Shown here: positions 36,775 through 48,400 of the stretch, piece after piece
How positions within the stretch are numbered: position 1 is the first letter of the stretch
Layout: the number at the start of each line of letters is the position of its first letter
Assembly: GCA_030267965.1 (NCBI GenBank)
Contig: BRYA01000107.1
Location: 1 to 64,000, forward strand
Reading direction: 5' to 3'
Source: Triparma columacea
Taxonomy: Eukaryota > Sar > Bolidophyceae > Parmales > Triparmaceae
Length of the DNA: 64,000 bases
Position numbers and translations under genes: made by a program
The notes under the pieces: model-generated
Database searches by the model: none
What the model saw: the letters and a program-made list of their open reading frames with translations, nothing else
Told to the model about the DNA's origin: nothing

Positions 36775-37830
36775 ATGACTACTCCCATTACTACTCCTTC
36801 AAAATCCATCACATCCAACCCAACATCCAACTCTACAGCCTCTAAACTCAAAAGAGGCCCAGTTAATGAGACAATCAACTCAATCAACGGGACAATTAAT
36901 CAGCCAATTAATCCATCACACCTTCAAAATATCCGCACGAAGTTAAAATCATCTCTAATACGCCGACCATCCTACCGTTACATCCGCTCCGCTAATATCC
37001 TCACATATATAAGTCAAGCTCCATCCTCAAACACATCCTCAAACACCCCCTCAAACACCCCACAATTCAAGTCCAAGGCACTGGAGATGCGTTACCTCAA
37101 GGTAATCAAAGCCTGCGACCTCCACCGAACCTCCCCCCTCCTCCTCCCTTCCCCCTCCACCCCCTCAACTCCAAAACCCTGTATAAACGAGGACCTTTTA
37201 TCACACCTCCGTTCCGAGTTATCCTACAATGTATCTTCAAACACCCGTCACAAGATGGTATCAAGTTACGTCTCAAGCATCCTAACAGCCAAGGTCTACG
37301 AGCTTGAGTGCAAGATGCGTAGTTCACAAAAAAACAACGCAGCAGGTGGAGAGGGTGGTGAGGACGGTGATTTGGGGCTTGATAAACACATGGTTCAATG
37401 CAAGGATATACAGGCTGGAAACTGGCCTGTAATCGTTGAAGACATTCAAGCCAAGGTCGTCATACACGGTATTTACTCCGACTCCGACACCTCTAACATT
37501 AAGGTCGCTGATGGTTTCTCTATTGGTTGGTCCTACGGTCTCCGTTTGTCCCCTTCAGACATTGCTTTCGGTCGTGATATCATCGAGATTCTTACCTTCA
37601 CGCCTTCCAATGGGGGGTCAGAGGAGGTTCTAATAAGCAGGCTTCGTCGACCAGGTAGGTCAGACTACTGGTGGGGATATAGCTGCTCGTTTGACCTTGG
37701 GGGAATTGAGAGGGTAACTAAAGGAAGGGAAGGGTGGATAAGGGGGGGTGTTGAGGTCAGGATTAAGGGGGGGAAGGGGACACTTAGGAGGGCTGATACG
37801 GGAAGGTGTAGGTTAGAGTATAAGAGGTGA
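36775..37830 (+). CDS. Hypothetical protein, 351 aa
   Basis: Single exon starting at the first in-frame ATG (36775, context AAATATGAC). The N-terminal 70 residues are Ser/Thr/Asn-rich. A basic segment (SSLIRRPSYRYIRSANIL) follows, then a helical part with Cys and Lys. The C-terminal half (from GNWPVIVEDIQAKVVIHG) looks like a compact beta-rich domain ending in basic Gly-rich sequence. No signal peptide or membrane helix is seen and I do not recognise the family. The codon pattern and length make it a likely real gene. Confidence 0.5.
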   Translation: MTTPITTPSKSITSNPTSNSTASKLKRGPVNETINSINGTINQPINPSHLQNIRTKLKSSLIRRPSYRYIRSANILTYISQAPSSNTSSNTPSNTPQFKSKALEMRYLKVIKACDLHRTSPLLLPSPSTPSTPKPCINEDLLSHLRSELSYNVSSNTRHKMVSSYVSSILTAKVYELECKMRSSQKNNAAGGEGGEDGDLGLDKHMVQCKDIQAGNWPVIVEDIQAKVVIHGIYSDSDTSNIKVADGFSIGWSYGLRLSPSDIAFGRDIIEILTFTPSNGGSEEVLISRLRRPGRSDYWWGYSCSFDLGGIERVTKGREGWIRGGVEVRIKGGKGTLRRADTGRCRLEYKR

Positions 37831-37983
37831 GAGAGGGGGAGAGAGGGGGAGAGATGGAGGGGGACGTTTTCAATAGATAAACACACACACACACACACAC
37901 TAAACCCAAAATCTCACACACGGAAACGCACTCGTAGGACGCTGTCCGAAAGCGTTTTGTCGCTGTGTCGCAGCAAGGTCGGG

Positions 37984-38620
37984 ATGGTGCTAACAGCCTT
38001 GGTCGGACTCGTTGTAAACGGGGCTAGGCCTCAAACGGGGGGAGGAGGGGGAGGGAATGGATTATCATTCTGGGCGTGGCTGATGGCGGCGGTGATACTC
38101 ACGGGGATCATGGGATGGATGAGCGTTGGGATCGCTTCCGAAAACATTCGGAGGTTGAAGGAGGGGTGGGAGGGGTGGAGGGGGAGGAAGAAGGGGAAGG
38201 TAGAGGAGGGGAGGAAGGGAGAGGAGGGGAGGAAGGGACTTAAGTTAGGTAAGGGAAAGGGAACGTGCGTGGAGGTTGGGGGGAAGGGGGGATGACGTTC
38301 GAACCCCTAACACGACAAGGCATGTTTATTGGACGCAGGTGGGGACGGGAGGAAGACTTGCGTAGTCATTGAGCAAGACAAGGGCAAGGAGGAGGAGGGC
38401 GTGGAGAACAGCAAGAACACGGCGGGGTTCGGAAGGTGAGCCTTTCTTTTGCACCAGCCAAGGGGCCCGCTCATCCCCCCCCCCCGGTACCTTTACTAAC
38501 TCAAAACAAAGGTGCCCACACGGGAACTTTTTCTTGCCAGAGAATATGAAGAAGGGGGCCATCGGGGGAATGATTGACGTCTTCAATATGGGCGCGGGGG
38601 GGTGCTATAAGTGCAGATGA
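37984..38620 (+). CDS. Small membrane protein with C-terminal Cys motif
   Basis: Three exons: 37984-38248, 38339-38435, 38512-38620; 156 aa, frame kept across both introns. The upstream extension to 37957 starts at TTG, so the ATG at 37984 was chosen. A hydrophobic N-terminus (VLTALVGLVVNG) is followed by a clear transmembrane helix (FWAWLMAAVILTGIMGWMSVG), then a Lys/Glu/Gly-rich basic region. The last exon encodes CPHGNFFLPENMKKG and ends CYKCR. Conserved-looking Cys residues in a short C-terminal tail suggest metal binding or lipidation, but that is conjecture. No family is recognised. A TCGCAG acceptor-like site at 37973 leaves open an upstream exon. Confidence 0.5.
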
Positions 38621-38687
38621 AACCACAAAGCTTGTTCATAATATAAAACGTAACAACACAATTACCAAACCCTCCTCCTCCCTTCCC

Positions 38688-40700
38688 TCACGCCCTCATG
38701 CCCCCCCCCTTGATTTGATTGAACCTACTAGCCAAACTACTGTGTCTGTACATGCTTTCCAGCCTGGCATCCTCCTCGTCTTCCACCATGACCTCTTCCA
38801 GCCATCCATCCTCTCCCTTTGGTTCCCTCATTGCCACCCTCGCCGTCAGCGCGCTCAGCTCCTTCCTCCTCCTCACAACGTCGAGGCTCCTCTCCCTCCT
38901 TTCCGCTGCGATCCTCTCATCCCTCTCATGCGCCGTAAGCATCTCGCTCGTTATGCCCTCTCTGACCGGTGCGTTTTTCCAGACGCTCCCCCCCCCATCC
39001 CTCTTTCCCCCTCCTGCCCCAACCCTGATGGCTGGGAGGCTGATGGCCCCGTCGTCGCTGACCCGGGGGCTCTGCCTGAAGCCGATGTCGCTGGCGGTCT
39101 CGACGACCTTCTGCTTCACCCTGTGTCCCCCCACCCCACCAAGCCTGATCCTCTCCGAGTACTAAGGGGGGGAGGGGGGTTAGGGGGACACGAGATGTAT
39201 CATCATTGTTTCAACCAGTCCACCTGTCCAACCAGTCCACCTGTCCATCCACCCGTATACACTCACCTCCCTCTTCTTTTCCAACCTTCTTCTCCTCTCC
39301 TCCGCCTTTCTATGTTCTTCCTCCTCCTTCTCCCTCCTCTCTCTGTTTGGGTTAAATCGCCTCCTCCTGAAGACATTCCTCCCCCCCTCGTCCCTCTGCT
39401 TCCCCTCGACCATCCGCTGGGCCTGCTTCTTCCTTATCCTCTCCCTCCTCCTTTGCATTTCCTCCTCCTCCCTCCGCCTGTCGACCCCCCCCTGCACCCC
39501 CCCGCCCCTCGAGTTCCTCCGAGCCCGGTCGATCCTCTCCCCCCTCATCTCTTTCCCTTTCTTCCCCCTTTCTTCCCTCCTCTTTCTGAGCTCCTCCCTC
39601 CTCCTCTCCCCGTTCACGTCCGACTTGTAGTTCCCTCCTCCCCTTGGAACCTGGCTATTGTTGAACTTCTTCTTCCTCTCGATCATGGCCCTCTCCACCT
39701 TTCTCTTTTCCGCCAACCTCTGCCTCTCTTCTGCCTTCTTCTGCATCCTCTCGAAGAGCGGCTTCCTCTTCTTAACCTTGCCCCCCTCCCTCTCTCTCTC
39801 CACCCCTCCCTCCCTCTCCCCCCTTGCGCTGGGTAGGCTGGGCGTGGTCATGCTGTCCTTGCTTCTTCTCTTCTTCCTCATTTCCACCCTCTTCTTCTTC
39901 TCCTCGAGCGCCTTGGCCCGGGCCTTTCTGTCATCCTCCATCCTCAACTCGGCCTGCCTTGCCTTCTCCTTTCTCAGCTTCACCTCCATCTCCAGTGTCT
40001 CTGTCAAGGCCCTCTGTTCGGCGAGTTGTTCTGCCTTCTTTTTTAGTTCTCGAAGCTGCAGTGGGGTGTATGGTGGGGGCTGCGTGTTAGCGCACCGAAT
40101 CGCACTGCTCCGCCCACACACTGCTCCGCCCATCGACCTCACGCNNNNNNNNNNNNNCCCCCCCCTCACCCCCCCCCCCCTCACACTCACCTTCTTCTCC
40201 CTCTTCATCTTGGCCACCCTCTTCTTCGCCTTGATTGCTAGCTTCTCCTCCTCCTGCCTCTTGGTTTCCCTCTCTTTCAAAAATCTGCTATTCGGAACCG
40301 GCGGCGCGGGCTTCAGAGGTTTCATGACAACCTCCTCCAAAACCACTTCCTTGTACTTGCCCCTGTAGTTGTTGGGCCTCCGCACCCCTTTAACCTTCTT
40401 GTCCCTCTTCGGAGGGGTCTTGGGCTTCTTCACATCCAGATTAACCACATCCCCCTTGTTTTCAATGTCTCCGACGCTCGCTTCCCCACTAGCCCCCAAG
40501 TCCATCTCAAACTCTCCAAGAATGTTGTCTATTGCCTGACTAGCTGCCTCTACATTGTCGCTCGATGCTACAGTCTCTTGGATTGGGGAAGGTACTACCG
40601 GCACGGCTGACTCGCCTTCAAACTGGGAGAGTATATCATCAATGCATAAAGTGCTGATTTCCAAGCAGGCCTCGAAGCTGGTGGGGGTTTCATCATTCAT
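38688..40700 (-). CDS. Highly charged coiled-coil protein
   Basis: Three exons: 40700-40191, 40079-39267, 39161-38688; 598 aa. The first exon holds an acidic N-terminus with two short similar motifs (IDDILSQFEGE and IDNILGEFEMD), then Lys-rich sequence. Exon 2 is almost entirely Glu/Lys/Arg coiled coil (KKKAEQLAEQRALTETLEME and RREEEEMQRRRERIRKKQ). The last exon is mixed and ends with a basic tail. The 13-base sequencing gap at 40145-40157 lies inside intron 1, so it does not affect the protein. The composition suggests a cytoskeletal or nuclear scaffold, but no family is recognised. The IDxILxxFE pair may be a short repeated binding motif. Confidence 0.55.
40145..40157. other. Assembly gap (13 N)
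   Basis: Thirteen undetermined bases sit within a C/G-rich part of intron 1 of the coiled-coil gene. Poly-C tracts on one side (40158-40180) probably caused the gap. Confidence 0.95.
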
Positions 40701-40909
40701 TTTCCCACAGGGATGTTACAGAGACGGTAGACAACGTTGCTGGCTCTTTTCAGCCTTCTAACCGACAGGTCTACCTTCAATCACGCAAATATCTCTGTCA
40801 ATGAAGCGCAAATTTCTTTTAGTCCAACAACCGCCGCCTTTGGGACTTGTCCCAAGTCGGGAGTCCTGAACAGATCTGCCTTCCAATTGACCATAACATC
40901 TTGCCACTA

Positions 40910-42487
40910 ATGGCATTCGCGTTGAATCAGGATTCCGTCGTGAAGAAGCTCGGCGATGTGGACAGGATGCTGTCGGACTGGGAATCATCGCAGATACTTA
41001 ACGCATTTGTCCCAAATCCCCACTCGCCAAACCCATCACCCACGCAAGGAACTAGCCCACAGCATAGCACAGGCTTCCGGGGCTCTTACTCACCGGTCTT
41101 CCAAGACATGGCTACCGTAATAGACGAGACAATGACGGGAACCGCAACAATAAATAACCCGAACCTCAGTGCAACCCTGCACACGCAACTCGGGAACCTG
41201 ATGAGGCTTGAGAATGAGGTTCAACAAAACAAGAGGGAGGTGAGTAGACTTTGGTTGCAGTTCACTCCCTACTGCCCTCTGCTCACAGCAATTTATTTCC
41301 TTCCCACCTCCCCCCCACCCTCCAGTGGACTCTCCGAATGAACAACATCAAGCATGACCTTGGAAACGCAGGAGTCTACAGTAACGCTGCGTTTCAGCCT
41401 AGCGAGAACCCGGTCTTCTCCACAACACAGTCGGACGCTCAACATGCCCGCCCCTCTCCAAACGCTACGAGGACTCCAGGCCAGGTTTCGTACCTTTCCC
41501 CCTCGCAGTACCCGACCTCCAAGCACGATTCAATGAACGACCTTACCATGACCATGATTAACGAGCAGTCGCAACAGGTGGCGAAGCTAATGGAGGCACA
41601 GCTAGCGATGAAGGAGGCCTTTGAGGAGAAGGTGAGCTTTGGCAGGAGGGAAGGTTGAGGTTTATTATTTATTATCGTTTATCAACTAAAACTCTAATAA
41701 AAACGATGCCCATCTAATGTGCCAACCAACCGCAGATGTCGAAGTTGGAGGACGTGGCAAATGCCGCACTTGAAGCTGTGGAAAACAATATTTCCAGCGG
41801 AGGAAGGAGAAAATCAATCGACACATCTTCACACTCCACGCCAGGAAGAAGGAGGAGCCGGAGCAGCGTTGGCTCCGGTTCAGCTTCCGCACCTGCTTCA
41901 GCCTCGTCAACACCAAGGAGAAAGAGCAAGAAGTTGCATGCCGTTCTAAAGGTGCACGATGATGGCCACCACTCGGGCGACACAGGGCACCACCACTCAG
42001 GACACCACCATAGCGGTGACGACAACGACAACGACAACGATAGTAGCTACGGCAGCGGAGATAACAACGGCGCATATGACGATTCTACATCTTCGATGCG
42101 CGTGCGGAAGATGTCCAAATCTCGAAAGAATATGGCCGACAAGATCGCCGACCTCCATGCAAAATCAAAGAAAAAGAAAACAAAAAAGAAGGAGCTGAAG
42201 AAGAAGAAGACAAAGAAGAAGGAGCCTTTGTCACCAGCATCGAGTCGGGCGCCCAAGCACGTATCAGTGACCGAAAGAGTCAACCATTCATTGGATAGGT
42301 GAGGTGGGACGCAAGACAACAACAGGAACTCTAACTCTAACTCTAACTCTAACTCTAACAAACGCTCTACAGAAAGAAATTTCAACCGGAGAAGCTTAAA
42401 TACGGCAAGTTCGTTCCCGCAGGACAGCATTACGACAACCCATCCTTTGCCTGGGTGGGCAGGCAGCTCAAAGTGAATCAACTATAA
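40910..42487 (+). CDS. Hypothetical protein with His/Asp-rich and Lys-rich regions
   Basis: Four exons: 40910-41239, 41326-41631, 41736-42298, 42373-42487; 437 aa. The ATG at 40910 was chosen because the upstream extension has no ATG. The N-terminal region (DSVVKKLGDVDRMLSDWE) and the segment LHTQLGNLMRLENEVQQNKR look like short coiled coils, as does QQVAKLMEAQLAMKEAFEEK. Exon 3 has a His/Asp/Ser run (HSGHHHSGDDNDNDND) and a Lys-rich block (KKKKTKKKELKKKKTKKKE). A short conserved-looking end (KYGKFVPAGQHYDNPSFAWV) closes the protein. No known family is recognised; a nuclear or cytoskeletal role is possible. Confidence 0.55.
42322..42360 (+). repeat. Hexanucleotide repeat (AACTCT)n in an intron
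   Basis: About five to six copies of AACTCT fill much of intron 3 of the His/Asp-rich gene. This is a simple sequence repeat; it is not the same unit as the terminal 9-bp repeat. Confidence 0.85.
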
Positions 42488-42535
42488 CTGTTTCGTCAAT
42501 CCAACTTCATTTATTTATTTGGGAAGCCGACCTAA

Positions 42536-45169
42536 TCACACTAGACTTTCGTACTCGCTCTGCAATTCTACTTGCCTATTTTCGAGGTTCGTCACCTCCG
42601 TCTCGAGGCCAGCGATCCTCCCACCAATTACGCTGTCCTCCATCTGCTTGAGCCTGCTAAACACGGACGCGTCAATTTCGACCTGCTGTCCCTCCTTGAC
42701 GAGGCGGACAATCTCCGCACGTTTGGATTCTGCCTTTTTCTGGTATCCACCAAACTTGACCTTGAGCTTCTTCTGCAACTTCTGTATCTTCTTCTCAACG
42801 ATCTCCACAGTTCCACTCAGGCACTCATACTCCAGCCGGTAGGCGGCGGTCAAATCCTGCACGCTGGGGTTCTCAACCCAACCAGTCGGTGTGTAAACCA
42901 TACTCTCCGCACCCTCCATACTCTCCTTAGCGACAATGTTTGCCATTTCCTCGACGGTGACGTTGAGTCTGTTCGCGTCACTCTGAATCCTAGCGTCCCC
43001 CTCCTTCGCCAGCAGCGCCTTGGCCTTCTCAAGCTCATCAAGGGGGATGTCTTCGACGGAGGGAGGCTGCTTGCGTTTCTTTTGGTTCTCGAGAGGGTGC
43101 TTGGCTCCGTCGTAGCCCAGTAGCAGCACCATCTCCTCCTCGATCATACTTTGAACCTCGTCCTTTCCAACGACGATTGCCTTGGGGTCGAACTCCATTC
43201 CAACCCTGGGGAGTTCGTTGAGCCTCTTGGCCACACTGGTCCTCTTGGCAAACTCGACTTCCTTCTCCAACCGTTTTATCTCAGCATTCCTCTTGGCCAC
43301 CTCCTCAGCGTCCTCCTCGATCTCCATAGAGGCGGACTCAGCTTCCTGGGGCTCTTCAGGTGCGGCGAGCTCGTACTCGAACTGAGGGGCAGGGAGGCTG
43401 TTGAGCGCATTGATAAGGTCCAACTTCGCCTTCTTCGCGGCCCTCCTTTCGTCCCTCGCGCTGCTCCTGATACTACTGGCAAAGGAAGAGTAACTCGCAG
43501 TGTCACTAAAATCGTCGCTGCTCTCCATCCCCCCTCCCCCAACGCTGTTGAGCCCAAATTGATCTCGCCTGGTTGGGGTCGCATTGGTCCAGGCACTTCC
43601 GACGCTCTCGTTGACGCTCGATGCAACGCTAAACCCTCCGGGGGTTTCATTGACAACTTCAGCGGACCCGGCAGGGTTGGCTCCCTCGAATCCAGTGCCG
43701 GTGGAGAGCTCCGGGTTCTCTTCGCCGTGTAAGACACCGCTAGTCATGTTACTGCGTCTCTGGTTTACAGCCTCGGCGAGAATGGTGTCGCTCTTGTTCC
43801 CCCCCGTGGAGGGCGTCCTCATTGGGGTGGGAAGGGGGCGTTCGGTGTAATCGTTAAGGAGGGCGTTGGTGGCGCTATTTCCACCAGCGCGGCTGGGCGG
43901 GGGCATCATCATGCTGCTCGACATCTTGGCAACGCTCTCGAGTTCGCTGTCGCTCACGGCGGGGGCGGGCATACTAAGGGTTCCACGCGCCCTGTAGGAC
44001 AGGGGGTCGTTCGCCTTGGCGGTCTGCTGGACGACGAGCTGCATGTTGGCCTTTTGGAGGGCCTTCATTCGCTCTTTGTCCTTCTTCTGCTGAGCCTCCC
44101 TCTCCTTGTCCCTGCTCCTCATATTCTGCTCGTTCACCCTTCCAAAGTCAATGTCCTTCATCCTCTTCTCCTGGATCTCAGCCGTCTTGGTCCTCTCGCT
44201 CTCGACGTCGTGGAAGCCCGCCGGGGCGTGCTTGTGGAAGGGGATCTCAACTCCGTAGTCGATCTCCTTCCTCCTCTTCCTGCTGACGCTCGTCCTGGCC
44301 TTGGTGCTGATGATCCCGGCAGCCTTGAGTTCTCTCCTCTTCTGAAGATCGGCAAGGCGCTTCGCCTCGGCAAGCATCTTCTCGCGGCCCTTCCTCTTGG
44401 CTTTCTTACCCTGAGTGTTCGCAAGGCGGGCACGGGCCTCCTGAAGCATTTCGATCTCGTCCTCGTCCATGTCAATGGGATCAGGGCGGGCAGGCTTGGT
44501 CTCAGGCTGAGTGTCAATCTCTCCGACCCTCAGGGCCCTGTTTTGTTTGTCAATCCCGCCCTCCCCATCGCCCTTGCCCTCCCCCCCGTCAGCCTGGGCT
44601 GCAGCATCCAGTAGCAACTCGTATTTTTCCTGGCATTGAGCCGCAGTCCTCCCAACGATGGGAGCAATTGTCCTCCACTGAGCAGGCATGAGCTTGGCAA
44701 GGTGCAGCAACTTCTCCTCCTCGGCCCTGGACCACTCCACCTTCTTTACCGAAGGGTCAAGCCACTCAAACCAACGTGCCTTGCACTGCTTCCCCGACTT
44801 TCGATTCAGGAGACTGGCAACACGATTCCAATTCTGCTTCCCGTACTTCATAACTGGAGGGAGGGGAGGGAACGGAGGGACAGGGGGAGGAGGGGGGGGA
44901 GCGTTAGAACACTACGAGACTTGTAAGTCCTGTCTCATCTTTGTCACCACGACTCACCGGCAGCCTTGAGGATTTCATCCTCACTGTTCTTCCACACTGC
45001 AAATCGAGGAAAGAAAGGGATAGAGGAATGTATTAGACGAGAGGAGGTGCACAGTGACGATGCCTAAAGCTTCCCTCTTGGGATTTGTTGACCCAATTAC
45101 ATGGACGCCATGGAAACGGGGAGAGATGACAAATCACTTACCTCCACCCTTTATAAATACACGGACCAT
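42536..45169 (-). CDS. CDC5: CDC5/CEF1 pre-mRNA splicing factor (Myb)
   Basis: Three exons: 45169-45142 (28 nt), 44996-44958 (39 nt), 44853-42536; 794 aa. The joined N-terminus reads MVRVFIKGGVWKNSEDEIL, then KAAVMKYGKQNWNRV, which is diagnostic for CDC5. Two Myb repeats follow (QCKARWFEWLDP; WSRAEEEKLLHLAKLMPAQW; IVGRTAAQCQEKYE), then the basic region (KGREKMLAEAKRLADLQKRRELKAAGI, in part) and a long coiled-coil C-terminus. CDC5 is a core member of the Prp19/NineTeen complex, needed to activate the spliceosome in the nucleus. Both first exons are tiny and were found only from their homology. The gene is divergent from MCM2, with starts 322 bp apart. Confidence 0.93.
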
Positions 45170-45491
45170 TTTATTGAAGTAGGTTGGTAGTGTCTTATCA
45201 GGATCGTCAGTATTTTTACGACCAACTGGTTAAAAACAAAATGAAGAGAGGAAGTTTTATGGGGTGGGGGGCTGAAAAGGAGGGCCAAAACAGAGGGAAG
45301 CCATAACTTTCCTGCAGTGTAAGTCACGGTTGTCAAATTCGCTCCACTTGAAGAAATTGTATATATATATCCGCTATCGGAAAATTGCGTGCCCAGGAAC
45401 GCTTCTCTACTTGTGGAGGGAAGAGGTCCGGCTTCCCTCCGCTGAACAAATTCAGAATTACTCACTCAATTAACGCCCGCTGTCCCTACAG
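45170..45491. promoter_or_regulatory. Head-to-head promoter region of CDC5 and MCM2
   Basis: These 322 bp separate two divergent cell-cycle and RNA-processing genes, so it must hold both promoters. A TATATATATA run is near 45359-45368. The MCM2 start codon directly follows CCCTACAG, an acceptor-like sequence, so a 5' UTR intron is possible on that side. No E2F-like site is obvious. Confidence 0.5.
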
Positions 45492-48400
45492 ATGAGCACA
45501 CCAAAGCGTCGTCGTATCGTTCAAGCAGATGATGAGTCTGATGACGAGGCTAATAGCCAGTTACCTTTCCAGCCCGCCCAAAATCAGGGGGAAGAGGATG
45601 AGGGCTTTGATGCTGATAATGGAGATAGTGAGGAGGAGGTGGATGAAGTGGGGGGGGATGGACGCCGCCGTGCCGGCCGCCGCCGCAATGACTTCGACGC
45701 GGACGACTCTGGGGACTACAACCCTGATGATGAGGAGGAGGATGGGGAGGACCTACTTGACAACGCCGAGCTTGATTACCAGCGCATTTCCGAGCTTGAC
45801 ACGTACGATGCGTCCATGCTGGATAGCAGACAGTACAGCGCAATGTCCGTTGAACAGCGTAAGAAGGCTGAGGAGGAGAATGCCAGGAGGATGGCTAGGG
45901 AACAGGGACTCGAGGAGCTCCTTGACGATGATGGGGGTGAAGACGACGAGAGGAGGGAGGGGCGACGTGGGAGGTTCGACCGCGGTCGGGCAGATATTGG
46001 CATCGACGGGCAGGAGGATGAGGAGAGCGATGATGACATCGAGCAGGATGACGAGCTCGATCTCAAGGCCCTTGACCAGGTGCAGCTTCGCGAGTTCTTA
46101 GCACAGGACAAGACCCGCCGCATAATCAACAAGAAGTTCTGGAAGTTTGTGTCAACGTACATTGGGAATGTTGACGGAGGGGATGGGGGCGGGGACGGAG
46201 GAGGAGGCCCAGGGGGGGAGGACGATGAGGCCACGAGGAAGAGGAAGAAGAAGTGGCTCAAGAAGCAGGTGAGGGAGGTAGCTGCAGACAGAGTGATTCG
46301 CTGCATGAGAAGGGCGGAGTTCGCGGCGCTCAGGCCTCGGCTTACGCTGCTCCTCTCTCTTTCATTGTTCTCACCGTATATCGTAACCCCTCTCTTACAC
46401 ACATTCGCTTCACTCATCTTCAGACCCCCGTCTACAGCCAGCGCGTCAGTCAGATGTGTAGCCAGAATATGTCGTCGCTCGAGGTTTCTTTCATCCACCT
46501 TTCAGAGGACGAGCCTCAGCTAGCCATCTTCCTTGCGGATGCACCCGCTGACATGCTTGAAATTCTTTCTTCCGTTGCCACTCGGTGAGCACGCGAGGAG
46601 GAGCAAGTCTGTGCAGCGACGCCTTTGTCTCATCGCCGCAATGATTCTCGCCTATTTCGTCGTCCTAACCTTTTCCCCGGTTTGCTTCGCTCATCGCAGG
46701 TTCACCCTCAAGCTTTTCCCCGAGTACGGGAACATCAAGGACGAGATCTTCGTCCGCATCACCAACCTCCCCATCTCGGACAGTCTCAGGGACCTCAGGC
46801 AGGTGCACCTCAACTCCCTCATCAAGGTCAGCGGTGTCGTAACCCGCCGAACTGGCGTCCAGCCTCAGCTGAAGCTCGCCAAGTACAACTGCGTAAGGTG
46901 CGGGAACGTTCTGGGCCCTTTCCGCGTGGACAACGATCGCGACTTCAAGCCCTCCGCTTGTGCAAACTGCCATTCCAACGGACCCTTCAAGCTCAACAGC
47001 GCCCAGACGGTCTACAAAAACTACCAGAGGGTCACCCTCCAGGAAATGCCGGGCCAGGTTCCGGCAGGTAGGGTCCCTAGGAGCAAGGACGTCATCCTTC
47101 TTAACGACCTTATTGACCAAGCCCGGCCTGGAGAAAGCGTAGAGATTACTGGTATATTTTCTCACTGCCACGACTTTGGCATGAGCGAGAAGACTGGCTT
47201 CCCCGTCTTCACCACGCACATAATCGCAAACCACGTCCTGAAGAAGGAGGACCTCATGAGCGCCAGCGCTCTCAGCGAGAAGGACAAACAGGACATATTC
47301 GAGCTCGGCCGTGACCCAAAGATTGGCGAGCGAATTATCAACTCCATTGCGCCTTCCATCTTCGGGATGAAGCACGCCAAGCGCAGGTAAGACGGGTGGC
47401 GCGAGGGTCGTGAGGGTCGATTCGATGAAGCTCTGAGCGTTGTTGGCATTGCATTGCATTGCATTGCATTGGCGACACTGTTTTTAAACACCCTAATACT
47501 GATTTCGCTTCGCTTATCGCAGCATCGCCCTCGCCCTCTTTGGGGGAGTGCCCAAGAATGCTGACGGCCACAGGATTAGGAGCGACATCAACGTTCTCCT
47601 TCTTGGGGACCCTGGGGTGGCCAAGAGTCAGCTGTTAAAGTACGCCGAGAAGACTGCTCCCAGAGCTGTATACTCAACCGGTAAGGGAGCGAGCGCAGTT
47701 GGTTTGACCGCCGCTGTAAGGAAGGACCCCGCCACGAAGGAGTGGACCCTGGAGGGCGGAGCGCTAGTGCTGGCCGATAAGGGCGTTTGCTTGATCGACG
47801 AGTTCGACAAGATGAACGAGGCGGATAGGACGAGCATCCACGAGGCAATGGAACAGCAGAGCATCAGCGTCAGTAAGGCGGGGATCATTACCTCGCTGCA
47901 GGCCAGGTGCAGTGTTATCGCGGCGGCTAACCCTATCGGTGGAAGGTGAGGGGAGGGGGGGGGAGGGGAGAGGGAGGGGCGAAGCGACGACCCAATTTTT
48001 GCCCTAACCAATTTTCTGATTCGCTTCTCTTTTCGTAGGTACGACAGTAGCTGCACCCTCGCCGAGAACGTAGAGTTGACGGACCCGATTTTACAGAGGT
48101 TCGACTGCCTTGTAGTGCTCCAGGACACTGTCAACCCAACGGAGGACGAGATGCTCGCCAGGTTCGTCACGGGTAGCCACATGAGGAGCACCCCTACCGA
48201 GGAGCTCGCTGACATCGGTAAGGGAGAGGGTGAGGCGACTCGGCTGCAGATGGAAGAGGAGGCGGGTGAGAAGGATCTAATGAACGACAAGAACGAGGTA
48301 ACCATCCCCCAGAGCCTCCTCCGGAAGTACATCCAGTACGCCAGGACGTCAGTCCACCCCCAGCTTAAGGGATTCGACCAGGACAAGGTCGCCATGCTCT

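Noticed and set aside
38285..38310. GTTCGAACCCC resembling a tRNA T arm
   Set aside because: It lies in an intron without D-arm or acceptor-stem partners at proper spacing.
39824..40090. Plus-strand frames opposite the coiled-coil gene
   Set aside because: They are Ser/Leu/Phe-rich shadows of Glu/Lys/Arg codons on the minus strand.
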